A stretch of 64,000 bases of DNA from Pseudomonas khorasanensis (GTDB lineage: Bacteria > Pseudomonadota > Gammaproteobacteria > Pseudomonadales > Pseudomonadaceae): positions 310,001-374,000 of the forward strand of contig NZ_JABWQP020000003.1 of assembly GCF_014268505.2 (NCBI RefSeq). Reading direction: 5' to 3'. Both the position numbers and the translations under genes were made by a program. The notes beneath the pieces were generated by a model. The model did not search any database and was not told where the DNA came from. It saw only the letters and a program-made list of their open reading frames with translations. Numbering within the stretch: the stretch's first letter is position 1; each line of letters opens with the position of its first letter. Below, piece by piece: positions 42,105 through 51,386 of the stretch.

Positions 42105-42977
42105 TCAGCGGATGTGTGCGAGCACACCTTGAAGCTCATCGAGCGAATTATAACCAATCACTAACTGGCCTTTGCCCTTCTTGCCATGACGAATCTGCAC
42201 CGCAGAGCCTAGGCGCTCGGCCAGTCGTTGCTCAAGGCGCGCGATGTCGGGGTCGGGTCTGGCCGCCTCGACGGGCTCCGGTTTGCCACTCAACCACTGG
42301 CGAACCAGTGCCTCGGTTTGGCGCACGGTCAGGCCTCGTGCGACAACATGTCGCGCCCCTTCCACCTGCTGATTGTCCGGCAGACCGAGCAAAGCGCGGG
42401 CATGACCCATTTCCAGATCACCATGGGAAAGCATGGTTTTGATGACTTCAGGCAGCGCAATAAGTCGCAACAGGTTAGCCACAGTGACCCGGGACTTACC
42501 CACAGCCTCGGCGACCTGCTGCTGGGTCAGCTGGAATTCCTGTTGCAGACGCTGCAGCGCTACCGCTTCTTCGATCGGATTGAGATCTTCACGCTGAATG
42601 TTTTCGATCAACGCAATGGCGATTGCAGTTTCATCCGGAACATCACGGACCATCGCCGGGATGGTTTCCTGCCCGGCTTGCTGACTGGCGCGCCAGCGGC
42701 GCTCACCGGCGATGATTTCGAAGCGGCCGCCGCCAATCGGGCGAACCACGATCGGTTGCATCACGCCTTGAGCCTTGATCGACTGCGCCAGTTCTTCCAG
42801 CGCCTGAGGATCCATATCGCGGCGCGGCTGGTATTTGCCGCGCTGGAGCAGGTCCAGCGGCAGATGCTGCAGTTCGCGGGTGTCAGCTTGCGCGGCTTGT
42901 TCTTCCAGCGAGCTGACCGTCGGACCACTCAGCAGTGCATCCAGTCCACGTCCGAGACCTCGTTTCTTGACGGCCAT
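42105..42977 (-). CDS. parB: chromosome-partitioning protein ParB
   Basis: A 290-residue CTP-dependent DNA clamp that loads at parS. It has the N-terminal ParA-interaction peptide (KRGLGRGLDALL), the box II motif GERRWRAS, a central helix-turn-helix (LTQQQVAEAVGKSRVTVANLLRL) and a C-terminal dimerisation domain. Two perfect parS sites are in the window (6591 and 55118). It is 9 bp after parA, within the mnmG-rsmG-parA-parB operon. Confidence 0.97.
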   Translation of the reverse strand: MAVKKRGLGRGLDALLSGPTVSSLEEQAAQADTRELQHLPLDLLQRGKYQPRRDMDPQALEELAQSIKAQGVMQPIVVRPIGGGRFEIIAGERRWRASQQAGQETIPAMVRDVPDETAIAIALIENIQREDLNPIEEAVALQRLQQEFQLTQQQVAEAVGKSRVTVANLLRLIALPEVIKTMLSHGDLEMGHARALLGLPDNQQVEGARHVVARGLTVRQTEALVRQWLSGKPEPVEAARPDPDIARLEQRLAERLGSAVQIRHGKKGKGQLVIGYNSLDELQGVLAHIR

Positions 42978-42986
42978 GGGGATTCC

Positions 42987-43784
42987 TTAAGTTGGCTGGG
43001 CGGCGGCGATGCGTGAGTTTTTGCGCTGACGGCGAACCATCTCGCCCGCCAGCGCCAGATAGGCCAGGGCGCCGCGCGATTGCTTGTCGTAGGCCAGCGC
43101 CGGCATGCCGTAGCTCGGTGCTTCGGCCAGACGGATATTGCGCGGAATCACCGTGTCGTACAGCTGATCGCCAAAGTGTTCCTTGAGCTGCGCCGAGACA
43201 TCGTTCATCAGGCTCAGGCGCGGGTCGTACATGGTTCGCAGCAAACCTTCGACTTTCAGGTTCGGATTCAGCAATTCGGCGATGCGCTTGATGTTATCCA
43301 CAAGGTCGCTCAAGCCTTCGAGCGCAAAGTACTCGCACTGCATGGGGATAATTACCCCGTCTGCAGCCACCAATGCGTTCAGCGTCAGCATCGACAGCGA
43401 CGGTGGGCAGTCGATCAGAATGTAATCGTAGTTATCGCGGATCGGCGCCAGCGCGCTGCGCAGACGGCTTTCCTTCATCTGCATTTCCAGCAGCACCACT
43501 TCCGCCGCCGTCAGATCGCGGTTGGCCGGCAGCAACTGATAACCACCATGCTCGGAAAAGTGCATGGCCTGGCCCAGATCGCATTCGCCGATCAGCAGGT
43601 CATAAACCGAGTTTTCCAGGCCATGTTTATCCACACCGCTACCCATGGTGGCGTTGCCCTGTGGATCAAGATCGATCAACAGCACCCGGCGCTTGGTCGC
43701 GACCAGGGATGCTGCGAGGTTGATGCAGGTGGTGGTCTTGCCCACGCCACCCTTCTGGTTCGCTATCGCGAATACCTTAGCCAT
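42987..43784 (-). CDS. parA: chromosome-partitioning ATPase ParA
   Basis: A 265-residue MinD/ParA-type ATPase with deviant Walker A KGGVGKTT (about residues 10-17), Walker A' (LIDLDPQGNAT) and Walker B (YILIDCPPSL). It dimerises on DNA and moves ParB-parS complexes. ATG 43784 gives MAKVFAIANQKGG; a TTG 18 bp upstream would add six residues, and no strong ribosome site clearly decides. Confidence 0.96.
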   Translation of the reverse strand: MAKVFAIANQKGGVGKTTTCINLAASLVATKRRVLLIDLDPQGNATMGSGVDKHGLENSVYDLLIGECDLGQAMHFSEHGGYQLLPANRDLTAAEVVLLEMQMKESRLRSALAPIRDNYDYILIDCPPSLSMLTLNALVAADGVIIPMQCEYFALEGLSDLVDNIKRIAELLNPNLKVEGLLRTMYDPRLSLMNDVSAQLKEHFGDQLYDTVIPRNIRLAEAPSYGMPALAYDKQSRGALAYLALAGEMVRRQRKNSRIAAAQPT

Positions 43785-43802
43785 TCTTGCTTGTGTTCCC
43801 AA

Positions 43803-44447
43803 TCATGCCGTGCGGCGCAGTATCAGCAGATGGCGTTGGCCTTGGCAACCGGGTACGGCCAGGGCGTGTTCGCTATCGAGTTTGAAATCTGCCGGCAATG
43901 CTACCAGCTCATCAGCGGGATGAACGCCCTTCATTGCCAGCCAGCGTGTATCGGCGTCGCCAAGATGGCGAGTCCAGTGGGTGAAGTTTTCCATGCTGCT
44001 GAAGGCCCGGGAAATGATCCCGTTGAACGCCTGTTCAGGCTGGAAGGCTTCCACACGACTGTGGATAACTTGAAGGTTATCCAGTTTTAGCTCGAGTTTG
44101 ACTTGGGTCAGGAAGCGGGTTTTCTTGCCGTTGCTGTCCAGACAGGTCACTTGCGACGCCGGATACAGAATCGCCAAAGGGATGCCAGGCATCCCGCCGC
44201 CACTGCCGACGTCGAGCCAGCGACCGTTTTCGATGAACGACATCACGCTGAGACTATCGAGCAAGTGCCGCGAAACCATCTCGTCGGGGTCGCGAACGGC
44301 GGTCAGGTTGTAGGCCTGGTTCCATTTGATCAACAGAGCCAGATAACCCAGCAACAATTCGTGCTGGGTTTCGGTCAGATTGACACCGAGCGCGCGGGCT
44401 CCTGTGGATAACTCTTCGGCGTGCTGCGAAGTGACCTTAGAACTCAA
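43803..44447 (-). CDS. rsmG: 16S rRNA (guanine-527-N7)-methyltransferase
   Basis: A 214-residue SAM-dependent enzyme (GidB). SAM motif: [16 protein letters not shown] (about residues 80-95). The start is TTG 44447, overlapping the mnmG stop as TTGA, with GGAG eight bases before; the peptide then starts [13 protein letters not shown]. It lies between mnmG and parA in one operon. Confidence 0.95.
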   Translation of the reverse strand: MSSKVTSQHAEELSTGARALGVNLTETQHELLLGYLALLIKWNQAYNLTAVRDPDEMVSRHLLDSLSVMSFIENGRWLDVGSGGGMPGIPLAILYPASQVTCLDSNGKKTRFLTQVKLELKLDNLQVIHSRVEAFQPEQAFNGIISRAFSSMENFTHWTRHLGDADTRWLAMKGVHPADELVALPADFKLDSEHALAVPGCQGQRHLLILRRTA

Positions 44448-46342
44448 GCGCTTTGCTCCAACTGACGGCCCGCGCCGCGTTTTTTCAAATGAATCATCAA
44501 CAGCGAAATCGCCGCCGGCGTTACACCCGGAATCCGCGAAGCCTGGCCCAGCGTCTCTGGACGGGTTGCGCCGAGCTTGCTCTGGATTTCCTTGGAGAGA
44601 CCGGAAATGTTGGTGTAATCGATATCCACAGGCAGTTTTGTGTCTTCACTGGCGCGCAGACGGGCGATCTCGTCCTGCTGGCGGTCGATGTAACCGGCGT
44701 ACTTGGTTTTGATCTCGACCTGCTCGGCGACTTGTGGATCATCGGCGCCCTGCCCGGTCACTTCGACCAGGCCAGCGTAGTCGATTTCCGGACGACTCAA
44801 GAGATTGAGCAAGTTGTATTCGTGGGTCAGCGGTGTGCCGAACTTTTGCGCAATCGCTTCGCCCTGCGGCGTGCCCGGGCGAACCCAGGTGCTTTTCAGG
44901 CGCTGCTCTTCGAGTTCGATGCTTTCGCGTTTCTTGCAGAAGGCAGCCCAGCGCGCGTCATCGACCAGGCCCAGTTCGCGACCTTTTTCGGTCAAGCGCA
45001 AATCGGCGTTGTCCTCGCGAAGGATCAGGCGGTACTCGGCGCGGGAAGTGAACATGCGGTAAGGCTCTTGAGTACCTAAGGTGATCAGGTCGTCAACCAA
45101 AACACCGATGTACGCTTCATCACGGCGCGGACACCAGGCTTCCTTGCCTTTGGCGCGCAGTGCCGCGTTGGCTCCGGCCAGCAATCCCTGGGCCCCGGCT
45201 TCTTCGTAACCGGTGGTGCCGTTGATCTGCCCGGCGAAGAACAGACCGCCGATGACTTTGGTTTCCAGGCTGTACTTCAGGTCACGCGGATCGAAGTAGT
45301 CGTACTCGATCGCATAACCCGGACGCATGATGTGCGCATTCTCCATGCCGCGGATCGATTGGACGATCTGCAATTGCACGTCGAAGGGCAAACTTGTGGA
45401 TATGCCGTTCGGATACAGCTCATGGGTAGTCAGACCTTCCGGTTCGATGAATACCTGATGGCTTTCCTTGTCGGCAAACCGGTGAATCTTGTCTTCGATC
45501 GAAGGGCAATAGCGTGGGCCGACGCCTTCGATTTCACCGGCAGCGGAATACATCGGCGAACGATCGAGGTTCGCCGCGATGATTTCGTGGGTGCGGGCGT
45601 TGGTGTGAGTAATCCAGCAGCTGACTTGCCGTGGATGCTGTTCCTTGTTGCCCATGAACGACATGACCGGGATCGGCGTATCGCCAGCCTGCTCGGTCAT
45701 CACCGAGAAATCCACAGTTTTGCCATCGATGCGTGGCGGCGTACCGGTTTTCAACCGTCCAACGCGCAAAGGCAACTCACGCAGACGGTGAGCCAGTGCA
45801 ATCGAGGGAGGATCACCGGCACGACCACCCGAGAAATTCTGCAGACCAATGTGGATAAGTCCACCGAGGAACGTACCGGTGGTCAACACCACGGAATCGG
45901 CGAAGAAACGCAGACCCATTTGCGTCACCACGCCGCGGACTTGTTCCTGCTCGACGATCAAGTCGTCAGCGGCTTGCTGGAATATCCACAGGTTCGGCTG
46001 ATTCTCCAGAATTTCGCGGACAGCGGCTTTGTACAAAATCCGGTCGGCCTGGGCACGGGTTGCCCGCACGGCTGGGCCTTTGCGGCTGTTCAACACGCGA
46101 AACTGGATTCCGCCCTTATCGGTTGCCATGGCCATCGCGCCGCCCAGGGCGTCGATTTCCTTGACCAGATGGCTTTTGCCGATGCCACCGATGGCCGGAT
46201 TGCAGCTCATGGCACCGAGGGTTTCCACGTTATGCGTCAGCAGGAGTGTTTTTGCCCCCATGCGTGCTGACGCCAGTGCTGCCTCGGTACCGGCATGACC
46301 GCCGCCGATGACGATCACTTCAAAACGGGAAGGGAAATCCAC
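44444..46342 (-). CDS. mnmG: tRNA uridine-34 modification enzyme MnmG (GidA)
   Basis: A 632-residue FAD enzyme that with MnmE makes the cmnm5 group on wobble U34. It shows the dinucleotide motif [19 protein letters not shown], the [22 protein letters not shown] block, and the C-terminal helical domain with [10 protein letters not shown]. Two consecutive GTGs are possible (46345 and 46342). The second is chosen because GAGG is then six bases away and the N-terminus becomes MDFPSRF, as in other pseudomonads. Confidence 0.96.
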   Translation of the reverse strand: MDFPSRFEVIVIGGGHAGTEAALASARMGAKTLLLTHNVETLGAMSCNPAIGGIGKSHLVKEIDALGGAMAMATDKGGIQFRVLNSRKGPAVRATRAQADRILYKAAVREILENQPNLWIFQQAADDLIVEQEQVRGVVTQMGLRFFADSVVLTTGTFLGGLIHIGLQNFSGGRAGDPPSIALAHRLRELPLRVGRLKTGTPPRIDGKTVDFSVMTEQAGDTPIPVMSFMGNKEQHPRQVSCWITHTNARTHEIIAANLDRSPMYSAAGEIEGVGPRYCPSIEDKIHRFADKESHQVFIEPEGLTTHELYPNGISTSLPFDVQLQIVQSIRGMENAHIMRPGYAIEYDYFDPRDLKYSLETKVIGGLFFAGQINGTTGYEEAGAQGLLAGANAALRAKGKEAWCPRRDEAYIGVLVDDLITLGTQEPYRMFTSRAEYRLILREDNADLRLTEKGRELGLVDDARWAAFCKKRESIELEEQRLKSTWVRPGTPQGEAIAQKFGTPLTHEYNLLNLLSRPEIDYAGLVEVTGQGADDPQVAEQVEIKTKYAGYIDRQQDEIARLRASEDTKLPVDIDYTNISGLSKEIQSKLGATRPETLGQASRIPGVTPAAISLLMIHLKKRGAGRQLEQSA

Positions 46343-46894
46343 CACGCACCTCGTGCCTGCTTAAGTAGGTCATTCAGGAAATAGATTGAGATCAGGTTTC
46401 TGAACCTGGTCGGCAAGTATAGGGACTTCGTCCTTCCTAAAGAACCCTCTGCACAAAAATTAACCAGCTGTGGAGAACTCCAGGTAAAAAGAATAAAAAA
46501 GAGAGAAATTTATAAAACCTTTGTTTTTATGTTTATTCTTACTGAGCGTGATTTCTGTGGATAGATCTCTATAGGCCTTTAAATCCGCTATGTACAGACT
46601 TTCAAAACCCTGTGCTCATGTCTCGATGAGGCCATTGGATAACCGGTGTAAGCCTGTGGATGAAAGAGGCAGTTATCCACATAGGGGTTTATATCCAGTT
46701 TTCAGGCCCTGTTATCAACCGACCTTAGCGGCGGTTATTCACAGGGCTTAATCCACAGATATTGACTGAAGAACGGAATTTCGCACGCAGAAAATTCCCG
46801 TCGGGACCGAAAAATCGGTCCAACAGTGGACGAAAATAATGCTGAGAAGGGAGAAGGCAGGTCACGAGCGGACCTGCCGGGCGTAGCGAAGGTA
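46343..46894. other. mnmG-mnmE spacer: origin-like module
   Basis: No gene is present. From 46491 an AT-rich stretch (46481-46540) is followed by DnaA boxes at 46556-46564 (8/9, minus), 46655-46663 (8/9, minus), 46673-46681 (perfect, plus), 46735-46743 (TTATTCACA) and 46749-46757 (8/9). These positions are offset by exactly 4491 bp from matching elements of oriC. Two hairpins follow at 46805-46820 and 46856-46878. See findings. Confidence 0.75.
46856..46878 (-). terminator. hairpin after mnmE, probable terminator
   Basis: Arms GGCAGGTC and GACCTGCC are perfect with a 7-base loop, 17 bp past the mnmE stop on the minus strand, and are followed by a pyrimidine-rich run. A second perfect hairpin (GACCGA-AAAA-TCGGTC, 46805-46820) lies further on. 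Confidence 0.6.
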
Positions 46895-48262
46895 CTATTT
46901 GCCGATGCAGAAGCTGGAAAAGATTCTTCCCAACAGATCATCCGAGCTAAACGCGCCAGTGATCTCTCCCAGGGAATGCTGCGCCTGACGCAAGTCTTCG
47001 GCCAGCAGTTCTCCTGCACCCGCCAGTGTCAGCTGGGCACGGCCATGTTCAAGCGCAGCACTGGCATGACGCAGCGCTTCAAGATGCCGGCGGCGTGCGC
47101 TGAAGCTGCTTTCTGAAGTCTGCTCGTAACCCATGCAGGCCTTGAGATGGTCACGCAGCAGGTCGAGCCCTTCGGCGGACCTGGCGCTGAGACTGATCGT
47201 CACATGGCCATCCTCGCTGGTTTCCAGGCTAATCGCTTCACCCGTAAGATCCGCTTTGTTGCGGATGAGGGTGACTTTCACCGGATCCGGTCGGGTTTCC
47301 AAGAACTCGGGCCACAGCGCAAACGGATCCAGCGCTTCCGGGGCGGTCGCATCGACTACCAACAAAACGCGATCCGCTTCACCGATGGCTTTCAGTGCCC
47401 GTTCAACCCCGATCTTTTCCACATGGTCATCGGTGTCGCGCAGGCCCGCCGTATCCACAACGTGGAGCGGCATACCGTCGATGTGGATATGTTCGCGCAG
47501 GATATCCCGAGTAGTGCCGGCGATCTCGGTCACGATAGCGGCTTCACGACCCGCCAGCGCATTCAGCAGGCTGGATTTGCCGGCGTTGGGTCGACCGGCA
47601 ATCACCACGGTCATGCCATCACGCAACAACGCGCCCTGCCCGGCTTCCCGCAGAACTGTGGATAATTCATCACGCACTTTGTCGAGCATGCTCAACACAT
47701 GGCCATCGGCAAGGAAGTCGATTTCTTCCTCCGGAAAATCAATGGCGGCTTCGACGTAGATGCGCAGGCCGATCAATTGTTCGGTGAGGTTATGCACACG
47801 CTGGGAAAACGCACCCTGCAACGAACGCAGGGCGTTGCGCGCAGCCTGTGCAGAACTGGCCTCGATCAAATCGGCAATCGCCTCGGCCTGGGCCAGGTCG
47901 AGCTTGTCGTTGAGAAAGGCTCGTTCGCTGAATTCACCTGGACGCGCCAAACGGCAGCCGAGTTCCAGGCAGCGCTTGAGCAGCATGTCCAACACGATCG
48001 GGCCACCGTGGCCCTGCAGTTCCAGAACGTCTTCGCCGGTGAATGAGTTCGGCCCCGGGAAGTACAGCGCCAAGCCTTCATCGAGCACTTGTTGGTCGTC
48101 GCTGAAAAACGGCCCGTAATGGGCATAGCGCGGCTTCAGTTCGCGGCCGCTGATGGCTTTTGCCGCGATGCTGGCCAGCGGCCCGGAAATACGGACGATG
48201 CCCACACCGCCGCGGCCCTGTGCGGTCGCAACGGCGGCAATGGTTTCACGAGGTGTGCTCAT
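46895..48262 (-). CDS. mnmE: tRNA modification GTPase MnmE (TrmE)
   Basis: A 455-residue GTPase, partner of MnmG. It has an N-terminal folate-binding domain ([12 protein letters not shown]), a helical domain, and an inserted G domain with [12 protein letters not shown] (G1), TTRD (G2), DTAG (G3) and NKAD (G4); it ends in the catalytic CIGK. ATG 48262 gives [13 protein letters not shown]. The ribosome site is weak. It is transcribed from the yidC side with a terminator between. Confidence 0.96.
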   Translation of the reverse strand: MSTPRETIAAVATAQGRGGVGIVRISGPLASIAAKAISGRELKPRYAHYGPFFSDDQQVLDEGLALYFPGPNSFTGEDVLELQGHGGPIVLDMLLKRCLELGCRLARPGEFSERAFLNDKLDLAQAEAIADLIEASSAQAARNALRSLQGAFSQRVHNLTEQLIGLRIYVEAAIDFPEEEIDFLADGHVLSMLDKVRDELSTVLREAGQGALLRDGMTVVIAGRPNAGKSSLLNALAGREAAIVTEIAGTTRDILREHIHIDGMPLHVVDTAGLRDTDDHVEKIGVERALKAIGEADRVLLVVDATAPEALDPFALWPEFLETRPDPVKVTLIRNKADLTGEAISLETSEDGHVTISLSARSAEGLDLLRDHLKACMGYEQTSESSFSARRRHLEALRHASAALEHGRAQLTLAGAGELLAEDLRQAQHSLGEITGAFSSDDLLGRIFSSFCIGK

Positions 48263-48293
48263 AAACCGGAATCCAGACAAAAGTGGCAGATAG

Positions 48294-48320
48294 CAAAACG
48301 CCCCACTAGGGGGCGTTTTG
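48294..48320. terminator. rho-independent terminator after yidC
   Basis: Arms CAAAACGCCCC (48294-48304) and GGGGCGTTTTG (48310-48320) pair around a 5-base loop. It lies 24 bp past the yidC stop and before mnmE. A perfect DnaA box follows at 48328-48336. Confidence 0.85.
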
Positions 48321-48343
48321 AGTGGTGTTATCCACAGTGCAAG

Positions 48344-50026
48344 TTACGCCTCGGCTTTTTTCGTCGCCGCTTCGATCTTACGCGTGATGTACCACTGTTG
48401 TGCAATCGACAGGCAGTTGTTCACAACCCAGTACAGCACCAGACCAGCCGGGAACCACAGGAAGAAGAAGGTGAAGATGATCGGCATCATTTTCATGACC
48501 TTCGCCTGCATCGGATCCGGAGGTGTCGGGTTCAACTGCTGCTGGATGAACATGGTTGCGCCCATGATGATCGGCAGGATGAAGAACGGATCCTTGATCG
48601 ACAGGTCAGTGATCCACAGCATGAACGGCGCCTGGCGCATTTCCACGCTTTCGAGCAGTACCCAGTACAGAGAAAGGAAAACCGGCATCTGCACGAGGAT
48701 CGGCAAGCAGCCGCCCAGCGGATTGATCTTCTCTTTCTTGTACAGCTCCATCATGGCTTGCGACATTTTCTGCCGGTCATCGCCATGTTGCTCTTTCAGC
48801 GCAGCCAGTTTCGGCGCCACGGCACGCATGCGCGCCATCGATTTGTAGCTGGCGGCTGACAGCGGGAAGAAAATCCCTTTGATCAGCATGGTCAGGAAAA
48901 TGATCGACCAGCCCCAGTTACCGACAATCGCGTGGATGTGCTGCAGCAACCAGAAGATTGGCTGGGCAATGAACCACAGAATGCCGTAGTCGACGGTCAA
49001 TTCCAGACCTGGGGACAACTCTTTCAACACCGCCTGGCTTTTCGGACCAGCGTACAGCACAGCGCTGGTTTCAGCCTTGGCGCCCGGAGCAGCGGTCAAC
49101 GTAGGACCGGTGTAACCGATGATGTAGTTGCCCTTGCTGTCCTTACGGGTCTGGACGATGTTGTTTTCGCCCTTCGCCGGAATCCATGCAGTCACGAAGT
49201 AGTGTTGCAACCAGGCGACCCAGCCACCGGTGACGGTTTCTTTAAGCTGCGCCTTGTCCATGTCCTTCATGGAGACTTTCTTGTACGGCTCCGAACTTGT
49301 CCACAGGGCAGCGCCCAGGTAAGTCGCAGTGCCGGTGGCAGTAGTCGACGAAGGATCAGCGCTGGCGTCGCGCTTCAGCTGGGCAAACATTGCGCCGTTC
49401 CAGGGCTGAGCGCTCTGGTTATCCACAATGTAGGAGACTGTCACGTCATACAGGCCGCGTTTCACTGTGAAACGTTTGATGTAGCTGACGCCGTCCTTGC
49501 TGAACTTCAGGTCAACGACGAGTTGATCCTGACCGTCAGCCAGTTGATAAACCTTCTTCTCCGAGGAGTAAACCGGACGACCGGCCGGGTTTGCATCCGG
49601 ACCGTTGGTGCCGATCAGACCGCTTTGCGCCAGATAAACACGCTCGCCGCCGTTATCGAACAGCTGGAACGGTACATCAGGACGATCCTGACGACGTGGA
49701 TACAGAGGCAAAGTCAGCTGAGCTACGTCGCCACCCTGTGGATCGATCGCAAGATCGAGCACGTCGGTTTTGATCTGGATCAGATCCTTGCTGGCGGCGA
49801 CCGGCGTTTCCGCAGGTGCGCTGGTATCGCTGGCGGCGCGCGGAATATCGTCACTGACGGCAGCATTTGAGCCAGTGGCGGTGTCCGGCAAACCGGATGT
49901 AGTCGTACTGGAAGCAACATTCTGAGTCGGCAGGGCAGCTTGGCCATAATCCTGGTTCCATTTAAGAACCATGACGTAGGACACGATTGCCAGTGCGACG
50001 ATCAGGATCGTGCGTTTGATATCCAT
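48344..50026 (-). CDS. yidC: membrane protein insertase YidC
   Basis: A 560-residue inner-membrane insertase. The first helix (TILIVALAIVSYVMVL, about 6-21) precedes a large periplasmic beta domain (about residues 60-340), then the conserved five-helix core with ILWFIAQPIFWLLQHIHAIVGNWG and the MARMRAVAPKLAALKEQHGDD cytoplasmic loop. It inserts proteins such as the F0 c subunit. It lies 2 bp after yidD in the rpmH-rnpA-yidD-yidC operon. Confidence 0.97.
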   Translation of the reverse strand: MDIKRTILIVALAIVSYVMVLKWNQDYGQAALPTQNVASSTTTSGLPDTATGSNAAVSDDIPRAASDTSAPAETPVAASKDLIQIKTDVLDLAIDPQGGDVAQLTLPLYPRRQDRPDVPFQLFDNGGERVYLAQSGLIGTNGPDANPAGRPVYSSEKKVYQLADGQDQLVVDLKFSKDGVSYIKRFTVKRGLYDVTVSYIVDNQSAQPWNGAMFAQLKRDASADPSSTTATGTATYLGAALWTSSEPYKKVSMKDMDKAQLKETVTGGWVAWLQHYFVTAWIPAKGENNIVQTRKDSKGNYIIGYTGPTLTAAPGAKAETSAVLYAGPKSQAVLKELSPGLELTVDYGILWFIAQPIFWLLQHIHAIVGNWGWSIIFLTMLIKGIFFPLSAASYKSMARMRAVAPKLAALKEQHGDDRQKMSQAMMELYKKEKINPLGGCLPILVQMPVFLSLYWVLLESVEMRQAPFMLWITDLSIKDPFFILPIIMGATMFIQQQLNPTPPDPMQAKVMKMMPIIFTFFFLWFPAGLVLYWVVNNCLSIAQQWYITRKIEAATKKAEA

Positions 50027-50028
50027 GA

Positions 50029-50274
50029 TTACTCGGCCATCGAAGAAGAACGGGAGGTAGGGACAGGTGGAACCGGGTCATAACCACCGGGATTCCACGG
50101 ATGACAGCGACCTAAGCGACGAAAGGTCAGCCAGCCACCGCGCAGAAGGCCATGATTTTCAATGGCTTCATACGCGTAGCAGGAACAACTGGGGTAGAAA
50201 CGACAGTGACTGGCCATTAAAGGACTAATGGCATAGCGATAAAACTGGATCGGAACGAGGGCCAGTTTACGCAT
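50029..50274 (-). CDS. yidD: membrane protein insertion efficiency factor YidD
   Basis: An 81-residue protein with the YidD signature [28 protein letters not shown] (three conserved Cys) and [17 protein letters not shown]. It is an amphipathic inner-face membrane protein thought to help YidC. It overlaps the rnpA end by 8 bp. Confidence 0.95.
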   Translation of the reverse strand: MRKLALVPIQFYRYAISPLMASHCRFYPSCSCYAYEAIENHGLLRGGWLTFRRLGRCHPWNPGGYDPVPPVPTSRSSSMAE

Positions 50275-50668
50275 CAGTGCTGTCTACCCCTACAGTTTCG
50301 GTTTTGACTGCTGGAACCGGCTTGCTACGCGCCAGACGTTTCCAGAGTTTGCCGAAATGCTGAATCAATTCGGGGTTTTCTACATCACCCAAACCTTTGC
50401 GCGCGACGATAACAATGTCCCAGCCAACCAGTGAATCCTGGTGCAGACGGAACGATTCGCGCATCAGACGTTTGAGGCGATTGCGCTCAACGGAGAGCTT
50501 TACGCTCTTTTTCCCGATTACCAGCCCGAGACGGGGGTGATCAAGATCGTTGTTGCGTGCAAGGAGCAGGAGATTTTTCCCCGGAACCTTGCCGGTAGGG
50601 GAGTCAAAGACTGCCTTGAAATGCCGGGGAGTAAGCAGACGCTTTTCCCGACTGAAGTCCTGACTCAC
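50267..50668 (-). CDS. rnpA: ribonuclease P protein component
   Basis: A 133-residue basic protein that assists the RNase P RNA in tRNA 5' processing. The RNR motif lies in [20 protein letters not shown] 50668 is used as start, giving [12 protein letters not shown]. The ribosome site is unusual: GGAG abuts the GTG directly, and the rpmH stop is only 16 bp upstream, so translation may be coupled to rpmH. The open frame continues upstream through rpmH, but that part is not family-like. Confidence 0.92.
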   Translation of the reverse strand: MSQDFSREKRLLTPRHFKAVFDSPTGKVPGKNLLLLARNNDLDHPRLGLVIGKKSVKLSVERNRLKRLMRESFRLHQDSLVGWDIVIVARKGLGDVENPELIQHFGKLWKRLARSKPVPAVKTETVGVDSTDA

Positions 50669-50684
50669 CTCCAGTACCGGATTA

Positions 50685-50819
50685 TCAAACTGCCAGACGC
50701 GCACGACCTTTGGCGCGACGACGCGACAGGACTGCGCGGCCGTTCTTGGTAGCCATGCGAGCACGGAAACCGTGGGTACGAGCGCGTTTGATAGTGCTTG
50801 GTTGGAAAGTACGTTTCAT
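50685..50819 (-). CDS. rpmH: 50S ribosomal protein L34
   Basis: A 44-residue, very basic ribosomal protein that starts [20 protein letters not shown] and ends in KGRARLAV, essentially identical to L34 of other Gammaproteobacteria. ATG at 50819, TGA at 50685-50687. First gene of the rpmH-rnpA-yidD-yidC operon; a good promoter lies 60 bp upstream. Confidence 0.97.
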   Translation of the reverse strand: MKRTFQPSTIKRARTHGFRARMATKNGRAVLSRRRAKGRARLAV

Positions 50820-50880
50820 TGTCGTGTTACCTGGTTCGTCCACAACGGGCCGGAATGGCCCCCGTTTTAAGAGACCGGGG

Positions 50881-50909
50881 ATTCTAGAGAAAGCAAGTCC
50901 TCAGGTCAA
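50881..50909 (-). promoter_or_regulatory. sigma-70 promoter of rpmH
   Basis: Reading the minus strand: -35 TTGACC (50904-50909), 17 bases, -10 TAGAAT (50881-50886). The transcript leader contains a GC-rich hairpin at 50844-50866 (AACGGG pairing with CCCGTT). Confidence 0.85.
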
Positions 50910-50939
50910 TTTCCAACCAGCGTTTCCTTATAAATAGAT

Positions 50940-51330
50940 CTCGGGAGCTTCTGTGCCTGAAAACGTCCTGGCCATACATAAGAATAAAGAAGGGACTTAT
51001 TTAAAGCTTTTTTGTAAAGCTTATAAAAGCTAGAGAGGCCTCCGCTTGTGGATAACTAGGTTAAGGCTATATCGCACGTGGTGTACAGAGAATGACAACT
51101 ACAGTGGAAAACCGTGTTCAGCCTGTGCTGTGCCATCGGAAAACCTGTGCGTGGAATGACGTGTTATCCACAGGCAGGTTATCCACCGAGTTCAACCCCC
51201 ACTTGTCCAGTGCCCTTAGAGGCGGTTATCCACAGAGCTTATTCGCACGCCGTTGGTCGCCTTTTTGCGCGTTAACGCATTGATAAAAGACGATCGTGGA
51301 CCTACCTGCATGTGGATAAGTGAACAGCTC
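50940..51330. other. oriC: chromosomal replication origin oriC
   Basis: The rpmH-dnaA spacer. It has an AT-rich unwinding-type stretch (50975-51030) and perfect DnaA boxes TTATCCACA at 51047-51055 (minus), 51164-51172 (plus), 51226-51234 (plus) and 51311-51319 (minus), plus an 8/9 box at 51179-51187. This is the established location of oriC in Pseudomonas. The rest of the spacer (50820-51386) holds the rpmH leader and promoter and the dnaA upstream region; I could not fix the dnaA promoter. Confidence 0.93.
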
Positions 51331-51386
51331 GCCGCTACAATGGCCGCTTGTTTTTGCCTCACCGGCTTTCAACTTAGGGGATATCC

